Position numbers and translations under genes: made by a program. The notes under the pieces were generated by a model. That model had not been told where the DNA came from, searched no databases, and was given only the letters and a program-made list of their open reading frames with translations. A stretch of DNA of 64,000 nt from JABMPR01 sp964508765 (GTDB lineage Bacteria; Fidelibacterota; UBA8477; JABMPR01), in the NCBI GenBank assembly GCA_964508765.1, contig CAZDVD010000012.1:1-64000 (forward strand), in the 5' to 3' direction. Below, in pieces: positions 35,738-44,541 of the stretch; the first letter of the stretch is position 1; each line of letters starts with the position of its first letter.

Positions 35738-36928
35738 TTAAATTAACGCGAGAGCTTGTTCCAGATCGGCTTGCAGATCCTCAACATCTTCAGTTCCTAC
35801 TGCTATGCGTACCAGGCCATCTGTAATTCCTGCATCAACACGTTCATCTTCAGGAATGTTAGCATGGGTCATAGATGCCGGATGCTGAATAAGAGATTCA
35901 AAGCCACCCAGTGATACTGCCAGCTGTGGGATTTTTACATTATTTAAAAGGATTTTTCCATTTTCCAGACCTCCCTTGACTTCAAAACTGATCATGGAGC
36001 CAAAGCCCTTCATCTGCCGTAAAGCCAAATCATGCTGGGGATGTGATTGCAAACCAGGGTAACGTACCCATTCAATCTTGGGATGAGCCTCCAGATAATC
36101 GGCGAGTTTACGGGCATTCTCCTCACCTCTCTGAACACGAAGCGACAGGGTTCTCATGCCCCTCAGAACCAGCCAACTCTGATGGGGATCCATGGTTCCA
36201 CCGATATTGTTAATCACAGATTTTAACCGATTATAATTATCTTCGGTTTTGGAAATAACGACACCGCCAACCACATCGGTATGTCCATTGATATACTTTG
36301 TAATACTGTGGAGGACTATATCCGCCCCAAGGAGGAGAGGATTCTGAAGCATGGGGCTCATAAAGGTATTGTCTACAACCAAAATGGCACTGTGTTCATG
36401 GGCAATTTCTGCACAAGCCTCAATATCTGTGAGCTTGATAGTGGGATTTGCAGGTGTTTCAATATAGAGAAGTTTTGTGTTAGGTTTCATCGATCGACGA
36501 ATCAGATTCAGGTCTGAAGTATCAACAAAGGAACTCTCTACGCCAAAACGACTAAAGTCATTTTCAACAACCATTCTTGAGGATCCATAGACAGCATCCG
36601 TTCCTACCATATGGGCACCTGCTCCAAGGAAGGTCATATAAACACTGCTGATGGCGGCCATTCCTGTAGCAGTAGCGATCCCACCAAAGCCATGTTCCAG
36701 CAGCGTGATTGCTTGTTCAAATGTGTTTGTGGTCGGGTTGCCGATGCGAGTATACACATAACCCTTCTCTTTTCCTCCAAACAGACGAGCGCCATGGTCA
36801 GCATCACGAAATTTGAAAGTTGAAGTTTGGTAAATCGGGATTCCCACGCTACCATGAACTGTATCAGGGTTTTCACCAGCATGAGTAACGCGAGTATTGA
36901 TACCCATATTCTTTAGATTAAGACTCAT
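35738..36928 (-). CDS. Cys/Met-metabolism PLP-dependent enzyme (trans-sulfuration family)
   Basis: 396 residues of the cystathionine gamma-synthase / gamma-lyase / O-acylhomoserine sulfhydrylase family. The PLP lysine is in 'HSITKYINGHTDVVGG' (about residue 210), with 'VVDNTFMSP' and 'IETPANPT' upstream. The position where methionine gamma-lyases carry their special cysteine reads 'YGSSRM', which argues against that activity. Next to homoserine dehydrogenase, a role in methionine or cysteine formation from a homoserine ester is likely. It overlaps the hom gene by 1 bp and ends at a strong terminator. Confidence 0.9.
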   Translation of the reverse strand: MSLNLKNMGINTRVTHAGENPDTVHGSVGIPIYQTSTFKFRDADHGARLFGGKEKGYVYTRIGNPTTNTFEQAITLLEHGFGGIATATGMAAISSVYMTFLGAGAHMVGTDAVYGSSRMVVENDFSRFGVESSFVDTSDLNLIRRSMKPNTKLLYIETPANPTIKLTDIEACAEIAHEHSAILVVDNTFMSPMLQNPLLLGADIVLHSITKYINGHTDVVGGVVISKTEDNYNRLKSVINNIGGTMDPHQSWLVLRGMRTLSLRVQRGEENARKLADYLEAHPKIEWVRYPGLQSHPQHDLALRQMKGFGSMISFEVKGGLENGKILLNNVKIPQLAVSLGGFESLIQHPASMTHANIPEDERVDAGITDGLVRIAVGTEDVEDLQADLEQALALI

Positions 36929-37974
36929 TAGAACATTCCTGTGTTTAAAGTTAAAAGATCGGATAAAACCGCGTAGCCAGTTTCTAAGCCACCGGCTCCA
37001 GGTCCCGTAATTGTTATGTCTCCAAGCAGATCAGTGGAAAAGGTTATGGCATTCATGCTTCCATTTACCTGGGCAAGGGGATCAGAGAGATCCAGCTCTT
37101 CAGGTCTGACATGAGCGATGACTTCATCACCATCGATGGATAGAGTGGCAATCAATTTCCAGCGTTTGCCAGCACGACGTGCAGCTTCAATATGCACCTG
37201 TGTGATTGAACCAATGCCTTCCCGCTTGATGTCTGTAAGATCGAAGGTCAATTCAAAGAGTTCATTCGCAAGAATAGCAAGTTTGGCCTGGGCATCATAT
37301 CCATCAATATCAGCGGAGTGGTCTGTTTCCAGATAGCCCAGTTTTTCTGCTTGATTGAGGGCGTCATCGTAACTGGAGCCAGATTCCATTTCATTAAGAA
37401 TGAAATTGGTTGCCCCGTTTAAAATTCCTCTGAGGCCACTAATCTGGTTTCCTTTAAGCGAGTTGTTTAAAAAGCTGAAGGTTGGCGTTCCGCTGAGAAC
37501 AGTCGCTTCATTGAGAAAAGCACATCCTTGTTTTCTGGCCAGCGCTTTCATCTGAGAGTAGGCTAAAGCCGCCGGACCCTTATTTCCACAAATGACATGC
37601 TTTCCCGTTTTAAAGGCTGTCCGACAGTGGGTCAGTGCTGGCTCGGCATCCACCAGGTTGCTGTGCGCGAGTTCGATGACTACGGAGGCGTTAGATTCAC
37701 GTATCATGTCCTCGGCATCCCACTCCTTCAAATTCTCCACAAAAGGGATATTGTTTTGGGCGAGATAATTAAGATAGGAAAGGGAGAGGCCGGCTGGATG
37801 GAACATGGTTCCACGACTGCGGGTACTTACAGCAACAATTTCAAATTCGAATTGATGGTCTCGTTTAAGAATGTCTCTTTTTTCCAGAAGAATTTTACAG
37901 AGCCCTTGGGCTACCATACCAAAACCGACCAAGGCAATAAGATGTTTTCGGGCAAAGCCCTTTTGGGATACCAT
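36928..37974 (-). CDS. hom: Homoserine dehydrogenase, short form without ACT domain
   Basis: 348 residues. It has an N-terminal NAD(P)-binding motif 'LVGFGMVAQGLCKIL' and the family signature region 'LGYLETDHSADIDGYDAQAKLAIL' with its catalytic Asp/Lys. It reduces aspartate semialdehyde to homoserine for threonine and methionine. No C-terminal ACT domain is present, so threonine feedback by that domain is not expected. It is the middle gene of an lrp-hom-trans-sulfuration operon. Confidence 0.9.
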   Translation of the reverse strand: MVSQKGFARKHLIALVGFGMVAQGLCKILLEKRDILKRDHQFEFEIVAVSTRSRGTMFHPAGLSLSYLNYLAQNNIPFVENLKEWDAEDMIRESNASVVIELAHSNLVDAEPALTHCRTAFKTGKHVICGNKGPAALAYSQMKALARKQGCAFLNEATVLSGTPTFSFLNNSLKGNQISGLRGILNGATNFILNEMESGSSYDDALNQAEKLGYLETDHSADIDGYDAQAKLAILANELFELTFDLTDIKREGIGSITQVHIEAARRAGKRWKLIATLSIDGDEVIAHVRPEELDLSDPLAQVNGSMNAITFSTDLLGDITITGPGAGGLETGYAVLSDLLTLNTGMF

Positions 37975-37976
37975 GC

Positions 37977-38465
37977 TTATTTTGATTCCTGATTATTCAG
38001 ATCAGTGGGCATTCTGGTTTCATGCTTCAGGGTGGAAAGCACCACCATGGTTTTCAAGTGCTGGACTTCAGGTAATGCCGTTAGTTTATGGAGAACAAAG
38101 TTTTCGTAATCGGGGATATCCTGGTTGGCTACCTTTAACAGAAAGTCAGCGCCACCAGTAATGTGATGACATTCCATGACTTCATCAAGGGAGGTGATTG
38201 ATTTCATAAATCTTTCAACACCTTCGCGACCATGACGAACCAGTGTCACTTCAACATACGTGAAGCAATTCAACCCAAGTTTAGCAGGATTTGCAAGGGC
38301 TACATAGTTTTGTATGATTCCACTGCGCTCTAATTTTTTTACCCGCTCCAGCGTTGGAGGGGGAGACATGTTGATGCGCCGGGCAAGCTCGGCATTGGAG
38401 ATGCGACCATTTTCCTGCAGAATGTCCAAAATTAGTCTGTCAGTTTTATCTAAACCCATAATCAC
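37977..38465 (-). CDS. Lrp/AsnC-family transcriptional regulator
   Basis: 162 residues. The N-terminal HTH ('LDKTDRLILDILQENGRISNAELARRINMSPP') and the C-terminal RAM domain ('CFTYVEVTLVRHG', 'VMECHHITGGADFLLKV') are both intact. Lrp-type proteins respond to amino acids. It is the first gene of the operon with homoserine dehydrogenase and the PLP enzyme (2-bp gap), so it probably controls this pathway and itself. Confidence 0.93.
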   Translation of the reverse strand: MIMGLDKTDRLILDILQENGRISNAELARRINMSPPPTLERVKKLERSGIIQNYVALANPAKLGLNCFTYVEVTLVRHGREGVERFMKSITSLDEVMECHHITGGADFLLKVANQDIPDYENFVLHKLTALPEVQHLKTMVVLSTLKHETRMPTDLNNQESK

Positions 38466-38589
38466 CTAATAATAGTTATGTTAGTATTATAATTATATGT
38501 TGAAGATAATGTAATTCAATCTGTTTACAATTGTTATGGTCTGCTATTGCGCAGTTAGCATTGATGCAAAACAAAAGGAATTGTTGCGT

Positions 38590-38618
38590 TTGACAATGAG
38601 CTTGGTCTTTATTATGTA
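38590..38618 (+). promoter_or_regulatory. Possible sigma70-type promoter
   Basis: A perfect TTGACA (38590-38595) is followed after 17 nt by TATGTA (38613-38618), in the divergent spacer before the gene at 38669. The -10 match is weak. Confidence 0.35.
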
Positions 38619-38668
38619 AAAATAATAGCTAAATTAGTGTTCAGGAATTTGATTAAAAAGGGGTTGTT

Positions 38669-39136
38669 ATGTTTAGAAGTTATCGTTCAATCTGTACGCT
38701 TGTTTTATTGAGTTTGATGGTCTCTCTGTTGAGTGCGCAAGCGATCACTCAAGAATATGCATTAGGCAAAGTTTTTCTATCGAATGGTATAACGCTGGAA
38801 GGTAAGGCTCTACGCATGACCATGGAATCAGTGACTATTGATATAGGAGGCCGGGAACAAGTTTTTCCGCTTTCTGATGTGGTCCAGGTCATGGCAAAAA
38901 CTGGCAAGGGCAAAAAATTCGGACAAAATTGCGCAGGCGCCTGTGTGGGAGTATATATCGGACTCTGGCTCGCCTCAGGTGGAACAGGTATTGATGCAGA
39001 CGGTGAGGAATACGATATAAATCCTGCACAATATCTCCTGGAGACAGCATTGTGGGGAGGCGTTTCCTATGGTATTGGATATTTAGCCGGAAAAATGAGT
39101 GATGATTGGCAGGTTATCTATTTAGATAGAGGTTGA
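38669..39136 (+). CDS. Secreted or envelope protein, unknown function
   Basis: 155 residues with a signal peptide ending near 'SLLSAQA'. A small beta-rich region follows ('VFLSNGITLEGKALRM...VFPLSDVVQVM'), then two glycine-rich hydrophobic stretches ('GACVGVYIGLWLASGG', 'GGVSYGIGYLAGKM') that resemble glycine zippers. The ribosome-binding site AAGGGG is good. I recognise no named family. It is divergent from the Lrp gene. Confidence 0.7.
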   Translation: MFRSYRSICTLVLLSLMVSLLSAQAITQEYALGKVFLSNGITLEGKALRMTMESVTIDIGGREQVFPLSDVVQVMAKTGKGKKFGQNCAGACVGVYIGLWLASGGTGIDADGEEYDINPAQYLLETALWGGVSYGIGYLAGKMSDDWQVIYLDRG

Positions 39137-39148
39137 TATATAAAACAC

Positions 39149-39568
39149 ATGAAACCAAAAGTTCTCTTTTTATGCACCGGTAACTCCTGTCGTTCACAAA
39201 TCGCTGAAGGTCTCATGCGACACCTGGCTGGGGATAAATATGAAGTCTTCTCTGCAGGAGTGGAGCCAAGCCGCATCCACCCCATGTCGATTCTGGTGAT
39301 GAACGAAATTGATGTAGATATAAGTCATCAGACCTCAGATGATGTAAATGACTATCTGGATGCCGGAATTGGTATTGTCATATCCGTGTGTGACCATGCT
39401 GCCCAGATTTGTCCCACTTTTCCAGGAGATGTGCAGCGGATTCATTGGAGCCTAAAAGACCCTTTTCATGGCTGGGATATCGATGAATCTAAACTTCCTG
39501 ATTACCGCAATACCCGTGATGACCTGAAAAAGCGGATACAGGAATTTCTTACCAAGCGAGGATTTTAA
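39149..39568 (+). CDS. arsC: Arsenate reductase, thioredoxin-coupled low-molecular-weight phosphatase type
   Basis: 139 residues. The P-loop 'CTGNSCRS' starts at Cys9, and a second cysteine pair ('VCDHAAQICP', C-x6-C) matches the three-cysteine relay of this ArsC class. 'HWSLKDPFH' supplies the acid region of the family. It would reduce arsenate to arsenite; no arsenite exporter is in the window. The last codons and stop lie inside a 19-bp dispersed palindrome at 39556-39574. Confidence 0.9.
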   Translation: MKPKVLFLCTGNSCRSQIAEGLMRHLAGDKYEVFSAGVEPSRIHPMSILVMNEIDVDISHQTSDDVNDYLDAGIGIVISVCDHAAQICPTFPGDVQRIHWSLKDPFHGWDIDESKLPDYRNTRDDLKKRIQEFLTKRGF

Positions 39569-39574
39569 TCCTCG
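39556..39574. repeat. Dispersed palindrome 'GCGAGGATT.TAATCCTCG', copy 1
   Basis: GCGAGGATTTTAATCCTCG overlaps the end of arsC and provides its TAA stop. A second copy with the same flanking pattern is at 60159-60178. Confidence 0.75.
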
Positions 39575-39589
39575 TCTTGTGACCTTACA

Positions 39590-40105
39590 TTGATCCATTA
39601 TTTTGCCATGGATTCCCCTTTGGGGTGTCTCTATCTAGGTCAACATGCAGAGGGTTTGTGTGTCCTAACCCTGGGTGACGGCGCCAAAGATAAGCTGTTT
39701 GCCTATGTGGAAAAGGTCTTCCCCGAGGCAGAACTCAAAGCATCCAAACCGGTTCTAAAAGAAACCATTGATCAACTCTCAGAATATTTCAGTGGTGAGC
39801 GAATCCATTTTGAGTTGAAGATGTTTCTGAGTGGTACAGAATTTCAGAAACGCGTCTGGCAGGGTCTTCAAGAGATTCCTTATGGAAAGACTATTTCCTA
39901 TGGAACTCTTGCCATCTCGCTCAACTCACCAGGTGGTATGCGGGCTGTCGGGGCAGCCAATGGTAAAAATCCGATTCCCATCATTATACCCTGTCATCGG
40001 ATCATTGCTGCAGATGGATCTCTGGGGGGCTATACTGGTGGATTGGATATCAAACGCAAGCTCCTGGATCTGGAGCAGCAGAAATTCACACCAACGCTAT
40101 TCTAG
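39590..40105 (+). CDS. ogt: Methylated-DNA--protein-cysteine methyltransferase
   Basis: 171 residues from a TTG start (ATG 39608 is an alternative). The C-terminal ATase domain has 'QKRVWQGLQEIPYGKTISYG' and the active-site motif 'IPCHRII'. It removes O6-alkyl groups from guanine by suicide transfer to the active cysteine. It is preceded by arsC on the same strand and followed by two dispersed repeats. Confidence 0.93.
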   Translation: MIHYFAMDSPLGCLYLGQHAEGLCVLTLGDGAKDKLFAYVEKVFPEAELKASKPVLKETIDQLSEYFSGERIHFELKMFLSGTEFQKRVWQGLQEIPYGKTISYGTLAISLNSPGGMRAVGAANGKNPIPIIIPCHRIIAADGSLGGYTGGLDIKRKLLDLEQQKFTPTLF

Positions 40106-40128
40106 TATCTGTTTGAGTACCATGAACC

Positions 40129-40225
40129 GTCATCCCGAGCACTTTGATTTTGCTCAGCACAGGCTTCGTCGAGGGATATCTTTCGTGAAATATTGTGCTT
40201 TTCCCTCGACTCCGCTCGGGATGAC
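40129..40225. repeat. 97-bp palindromic element with 12-bp terminal inverted repeats
   Basis: GTCATCCCGAGC at the left end is the exact reverse complement of GCTCGGGATGAC at the right end. A nested pair TCGAGGGA/TCCCTCGA lies inside. It has no coding capacity and looks like a small non-autonomous element. It shares its core with the repeats at 27001-27114 and 48571-48620. Confidence 0.75.
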
Positions 40226-40241
40226 AAGACAATAGATGAAA

Positions 40242-40276
40242 TAACCTTGCGAAGGTTTAAAACCTTCGCAAGGTTA
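40242..40276. repeat. Dispersed palindrome 'AACCTTGCGAAGGTTT', copy 2
   Basis: The 33-bp core (40243-40275) is identical to copy 1 at 5395-5427. It lies between the ends of two convergent genes. Confidence 0.85.
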
Positions 40277-40298
40277 TCACTCACAAAAAGAAGTTGAA

Positions 40299-41306
40299 TT
40301 ACATCGGTTTTACGGGGATGCAGATATCTACGATATGCTTGCCCTCGGGGTGTTTATTGGGGTCATTGAGGTTTAACTCGAAACACATACGATCATCAGG
40401 TTGATAGCCACTCTGGGGTAACCACCCACACATGAGATGATCCCAGGCTTCTCCATACTCATCGACATTGATTTCAAAATGTCCCACCGCATAATCACCA
40501 GCTTCAATGGTCATTTTGCCGATCTCGCCGTCTACTGCCATGTCTTCAGGAATGGTGATACAAGCGCTGGTTCGCAGCTTGTCTCCATCAGTGAGCTGGG
40601 GATCATCATGGTAAACGGTGAGAATTTTTGTGTCCGGGTTGCTGAAGAGTCCGCGTGGTCCTGCCCAGCGGCCCAATTTTTCAAACAGACTCTGGAATAG
40701 GGCGCTATCTCCAGCATAAGGGCCAATGTGGCGTATATACGCCACCTGCATTTCAGGAAAACTCTTTACTTCAACGGTCACATCAGGCATGGTGGTCATA
40801 TTCTTCTTGCTCCATATTAAGGTTCTGTCTGCCGGATCCATTTCCAGCAACCAATCACCCATAGAATATTCTGAGGGAGTGGTTAAAGATTTCCACTGAT
40901 TGCCAAGCATTTGATGTTCATTGCGAATCGTTTTACCGTTCTTGCTATTTCTGGCAAGTTCCTGGTTTCGCCAGATACTGGCACTCATGTTAAATCGTTG
41001 TCTGAAGGCTCTGGCAAAAGCTGCTGAGCTGGAAAAACCGCAGTCGAGAGCAATGTTTGTGATTGCTTTGCCTGGGCGCTCAATGAGCTGGCAGGCAGCT
41101 TTCTCTATGCGGATGCGCTGGATGAATTGATTCAAAGGTTCACCCACCATGGCTCTGAATATGCGGTGGAAATGAAATCTGGAAAAATTGGCCACCCCTG
41201 CCAATTCTTCCAGGGTTAACTCGTTTTGTAGATTGCGATCAATATGATCAAGAACTCGATTGATACGGGCAGTGTATTCAGCCCTCTGATTTGTTTGCTT
41301 GTTCAT
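40299..41306 (-). CDS. AraC-family regulator with GyrI-like effector domain
   Basis: 335 residues. The N-terminal part (about 10-110) is a double helix-turn-helix AraC domain ('LEELAGVANFSRFHFHRIFRAMVGEPLNQFI', 'AITNIALDCGFSSSAAFARAF'). The C-terminal half from about 175 is a GyrI-like ligand-binding domain ('PEMQVAYIRHIGPY', 'GDYAVGHFEI'). This Rob/SbmC-like layout usually senses small hydrophobic compounds. Its first base overlaps the last base of the PIN-PhoH gene, suggesting co-transcription. Confidence 0.92.
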   Translation of the reverse strand: MNKQTNQRAEYTARINRVLDHIDRNLQNELTLEELAGVANFSRFHFHRIFRAMVGEPLNQFIQRIRIEKAACQLIERPGKAITNIALDCGFSSSAAFARAFRQRFNMSASIWRNQELARNSKNGKTIRNEHQMLGNQWKSLTTPSEYSMGDWLLEMDPADRTLIWSKKNMTTMPDVTVEVKSFPEMQVAYIRHIGPYAGDSALFQSLFEKLGRWAGPRGLFSNPDTKILTVYHDDPQLTDGDKLRTSACITIPEDMAVDGEIGKMTIEAGDYAVGHFEINVDEYGEAWDHLMCGWLPQSGYQPDDRMCFELNLNDPNKHPEGKHIVDICIPVKPM

Positions 41307-42619
41307 TACAGTAGGTTTGATGCCAGTTCAGCCAGGGCTGAGCGTTCCCCTTTCTCTAGATTCATGTGGGCGTACAAACGTTGTCCCTTGAAGCGATCGA
41401 TGAGATAGGATAGACCATTGGATTGACTGTCCAGGAAGGGATGGTCAATCTGGAAAATATCTCCCGTAAAGACGACCTTGGTGCCCTCCCCAGCGCGGGT
41501 AATAATGGTCTTTATTTCATGGGGAGTAAGATTTTGAGCTTCATCCACAATAAAGAAGATTTTCTGCAAACTGCGTCCACGGATATAGGTGAGAGGAGCA
41601 ATAACAATCTTCTCCTCTTCTACCAGATTGTTGATCTTTTCAAACTCTGAATCATCATTTAAATACTGGTTCTGAATCACCTTGAGGTTGTCCCAGAGCG
41701 GTTGTAAGTAGGGATCAATCTTGGATTTGATATCACCTGGTAAATATCCGATATCCTTGTTACTCAAGGGCACGATGGGCCGGGCGATAAAGATCTGGCG
41801 ATAGGAGCGACGCTTTTCCATGGCAGCTGCCAGGGCCAACAAGGTTTTACCGGTTCCGGCCTTCCCCGTGATGGATACCAGGGGTATTTCATCATTGGTG
41901 AGCACATCCAGAGCAAAAAGTTGCTCTGCGTTGTGAGGGATAATTCCATGCGCTGCACGTTTATCAAGTCGCTGCATGAGATGCAGATTAGGATTGTATA
42001 CAGCAAGGGCTGATTTCTGCTCGTTTTTTAAGATATAATGGTGCCAGGGTGCTGGTGTATCCTCAATCCCTGCTTGATCAAAGGGGATCTCAAAAGGCGC
42101 TTTATACAGTATGTCGATGATCCCTGAGTCGACATGTTCCTGGGTGGATTTCCCGGTGTAGAGCTCATCAACGCTGGCCACTTTGTCCGTGAAGTAATCC
42201 TGGGCTTCCAAACCCAGAGCCTTGGCTTTCATGCGTAGATTGACATCCTTACTCACCAGCACGACCCGCTGCTTTTGGGCCTTAGATAGTTCGTAAGCGG
42301 TATAGAGAATACGGTGATCGGTGATATCCTCCCCAAAAACGCCAGTCAGTTCCTCACTGGTTGAATTTATTTCTACTCTGAAAACGCCTTGTTTGGCGCC
42401 TAGCTTGACCCCTTTTTCAAATATTTTTTCAGTGGATATTTTATCAATAGCACGCACAAAGGCTCGGGCGTGATAATTCAAAACATCATTGCCCTTCTTG
42501 AAATGATCAAGCTCTTCCAGGACTGCCATGGGCAGCACGATGTCGTTGTCTTCAAAATGATAGATGCAGTCACTGTCATGGAGAATGACATTGGTATCCA
42601 GAACGAGTGTCTTTTTCAT
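41306..42619 (-). CDS. PIN-PhoH fusion protein (PhoH2/YlaK type)
   Basis: 437 residues. Residues 1 to about 130 are a PIN ribonuclease domain with its acidic residues ('LVLDTNVILHD', 'ITDHRILYTA'). The C-terminal PhoH ATPase has Walker A 'GKAGTGKT' and Walker B 'IFFIVDEAQNL', with 'VVFTGDIFQID'. This architecture is linked to RNA unwinding and cleavage. It starts at ATG 42619 and ends in the AraC-type gene's first base. Confidence 0.93.
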   Translation of the reverse strand: MKKTLVLDTNVILHDSDCIYHFEDNDIVLPMAVLEELDHFKKGNDVLNYHARAFVRAIDKISTEKIFEKGVKLGAKQGVFRVEINSTSEELTGVFGEDITDHRILYTAYELSKAQKQRVVLVSKDVNLRMKAKALGLEAQDYFTDKVASVDELYTGKSTQEHVDSGIIDILYKAPFEIPFDQAGIEDTPAPWHHYILKNEQKSALAVYNPNLHLMQRLDKRAAHGIIPHNAEQLFALDVLTNDEIPLVSITGKAGTGKTLLALAAAMEKRRSYRQIFIARPIVPLSNKDIGYLPGDIKSKIDPYLQPLWDNLKVIQNQYLNDDSEFEKINNLVEEEKIVIAPLTYIRGRSLQKIFFIVDEAQNLTPHEIKTIITRAGEGTKVVFTGDIFQIDHPFLDSQSNGLSYLIDRFKGQRLYAHMNLEKGERSALAELASNLL

Positions 42620-42819
42620 GAGTGCTCCTTTAAAAAAATGATTGGAAATAATCTAATGTTCAGAAATCAATAATACAGGTACGTTTTTTGTCGGGAAGGG
42701 CTGAAGCGGAAAAAAGTGGATCCATGAATTGTTGGCTACCGATTGAAAAAATAGACCTATTTAACATCACTTCGGTTATTTTAATGCTCCAGAAGTGATA
42801 AGAACCCGGAGATTCCTAT

Positions 42820-44517
42820 ATGAGTAAGAAAGCCTACATAAATCGTTCTGAAGTGAAAAATTATCTCGCCACAGCGGACCCTACCGTATTGAATTATATA
42901 GAGCAATGTGAAGTACAAATTGATAAGCTGGCCGAAATCGGATTTCAACTTTCTGCAGAGCGTGACCTGCCAACCCTGCTCAATCTTATTATTGAAGAAG
43001 GTATGCGCATCACCAATTCGGATGGTGGAACCCTCTATTTACGAACTGAAGATGATCGTCTTGCCTTTGAAATTATGAAGACCAATTCACTGGGCACCAA
43101 CTGGGGTGGTGTGAGCGGAACACCCATTCCCGACTTTATTTATCCTGTGAAACTGTACATGCAAAATGGCGAGCCCAACGATCACATGATTTCTGCCCAT
43201 GTAGGCTTATCAGGAAAAACACTGAATATTCCTGATGCCTATGAGAATGAAGTGTTTGATTTCTCAGGTACCAAGGCTTTTGATTCAAAAAACAATTATC
43301 GGTCTCAGTCCTTCCTGTGTATCGCCATGAAAAACCATGAGAGTGATATCATTGGTGTTCTGCAGCTCATCAACGCTGCTGACCCCATTACTGGTGAGAT
43401 CATCCCCTTTTCAGAAGATATGCAGAAGCTGATTGAATCTCTGTCCAGCCAGGCTGCTGTGGCCATTACAACGGTACGTCTCATTGAAGGTCTTGAAACC
43501 TTGTTGGAATCATTTATCCAATTGATTGCTGATGCCATTGATGAAAAATCACCCTATACCGGTGGACACTGTTCACGTGTTCCCGCCCTGGCCATCATGC
43601 TGGCTGAGAAGGTCAATCAGATCAAGGATGGCCCCTTTGGCGATGTCCAATTCTCGCGGGAGGATATGGATGAGCTTAGGATTGCGGCATGGCTCCATGA
43701 TGTGGGAAAAATTACCACACCAGAGTATGTGGTAGACAAGGCAACCAAGCTGGAAACCATCTATGATCGAGTCCATGAGATGAATACTCGCTTTGAAGTC
43801 ATCAAACGCGATGCTGAAATCAGTTATTTGAATGCTGTTTTACAAAGTCCAGAAAAGCAGGCTGAACTGGAAGCTGAGAAAGTGGCTGAAATTGCCCAGA
43901 TTGAAGATGATCAACAGTTTCTTAATGAATGTAATACCGGTGGTGAATTTATGGCCGATGACAAAAAAGAAAGGGTCGTCGATATTTCGAAACGCCAGAT
44001 TACGCTTGATGGGAAAACGCAAAACCTGCTTTCTGATGACTGGGTCCTGAATTTGAATATATCCCGGGGAACCTTAAACAATGCTGAGCGCGACAAGATT
44101 AATAATCACATTGTAGTCACCATTGACATGCTGGAGAAGCTACCCTTTCCCAAGCATCTCAAGCGAGTGCCCGAATTTGCAGGCGGTCATCATGAGACCA
44201 TGATTGGTACTGGATATCCCAAGGGCTTAACCAAGGCAGATATGTCGGTTCAAGCTCGTATCATGGGTATTGCTGATATTTTTGAAGCCCTTACAGCCAG
44301 TGATCGTCCCTATAAAAAAGGTAAGACCCTTTCCGAAGCCATGCGCATTATGGGTTTCTTCAAGGCAGATCATCATATCGATGCTGATTTGTTTGATGTC
44401 TTTCTCTCAGAAGGTGTCTTTCAGGAATATGCGGATCAATTTCTTGATGATAAATATATCGATGAAGTCAATGTTCAGAAGTATCTGGAGATTCAGCCCA
44501 AGCCATTAAGCAATTAA
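42820..44517 (+). CDS. GAF and HD-GYP domain signalling protein
   Basis: 565 residues. A GAF sensor domain covers about 45-215 ('NSDGGTLYLRTEDDRLAFEI', 'SFLCIAMKNHESDIIGVLQLINA'). The HD-GYP domain starts near 230 with 'DEKSPYTGGHCSRV', the metal pair 'HDVGK' at 293-297, and later 'GGHHETMIGTGYPKGL' with the GYP triplet. HD-GYP proteins usually hydrolyse cyclic di-GMP. About 100 residues (about 315-410) are inserted between the HD and GYP halves, as in a known GAF-linked subfamily. The gene is divergent from the PIN-PhoH gene. Confidence 0.92.
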   Translation: MSKKAYINRSEVKNYLATADPTVLNYIEQCEVQIDKLAEIGFQLSAERDLPTLLNLIIEEGMRITNSDGGTLYLRTEDDRLAFEIMKTNSLGTNWGGVSGTPIPDFIYPVKLYMQNGEPNDHMISAHVGLSGKTLNIPDAYENEVFDFSGTKAFDSKNNYRSQSFLCIAMKNHESDIIGVLQLINAADPITGEIIPFSEDMQKLIESLSSQAAVAITTVRLIEGLETLLESFIQLIADAIDEKSPYTGGHCSRVPALAIMLAEKVNQIKDGPFGDVQFSREDMDELRIAAWLHDVGKITTPEYVVDKATKLETIYDRVHEMNTRFEVIKRDAEISYLNAVLQSPEKQAELEAEKVAEIAQIEDDQQFLNECNTGGEFMADDKKERVVDISKRQITLDGKTQNLLSDDWVLNLNISRGTLNNAERDKINNHIVVTIDMLEKLPFPKHLKRVPEFAGGHHETMIGTGYPKGLTKADMSVQARIMGIADIFEALTASDRPYKKGKTLSEAMRIMGFFKADHHIDADLFDVFLSEGVFQEYADQFLDDKYIDEVNVQKYLEIQPKPLSN

Positions 44518-44541
44518 ACATTATTTAGTGAGAGGATTATC

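Noticed and set aside
38466..38668. Possible SAM or other riboswitch before the lrp-hom operon
   Set aside because: The 203-bp divergent spacer is AT-rich and I see no conserved riboswitch core or paired stems.
40129..40225. Insertion sequence
   Set aside because: The element has terminal inverted repeats but no room for a transposase; it can only be a non-autonomous element.
43765..44050. HD-GYP insertion as a novel domain
   Set aside because: The same extra segment between the HD and GYP halves occurs in a known GAF-linked subfamily, as far as I recall, so it is not special to this protein.
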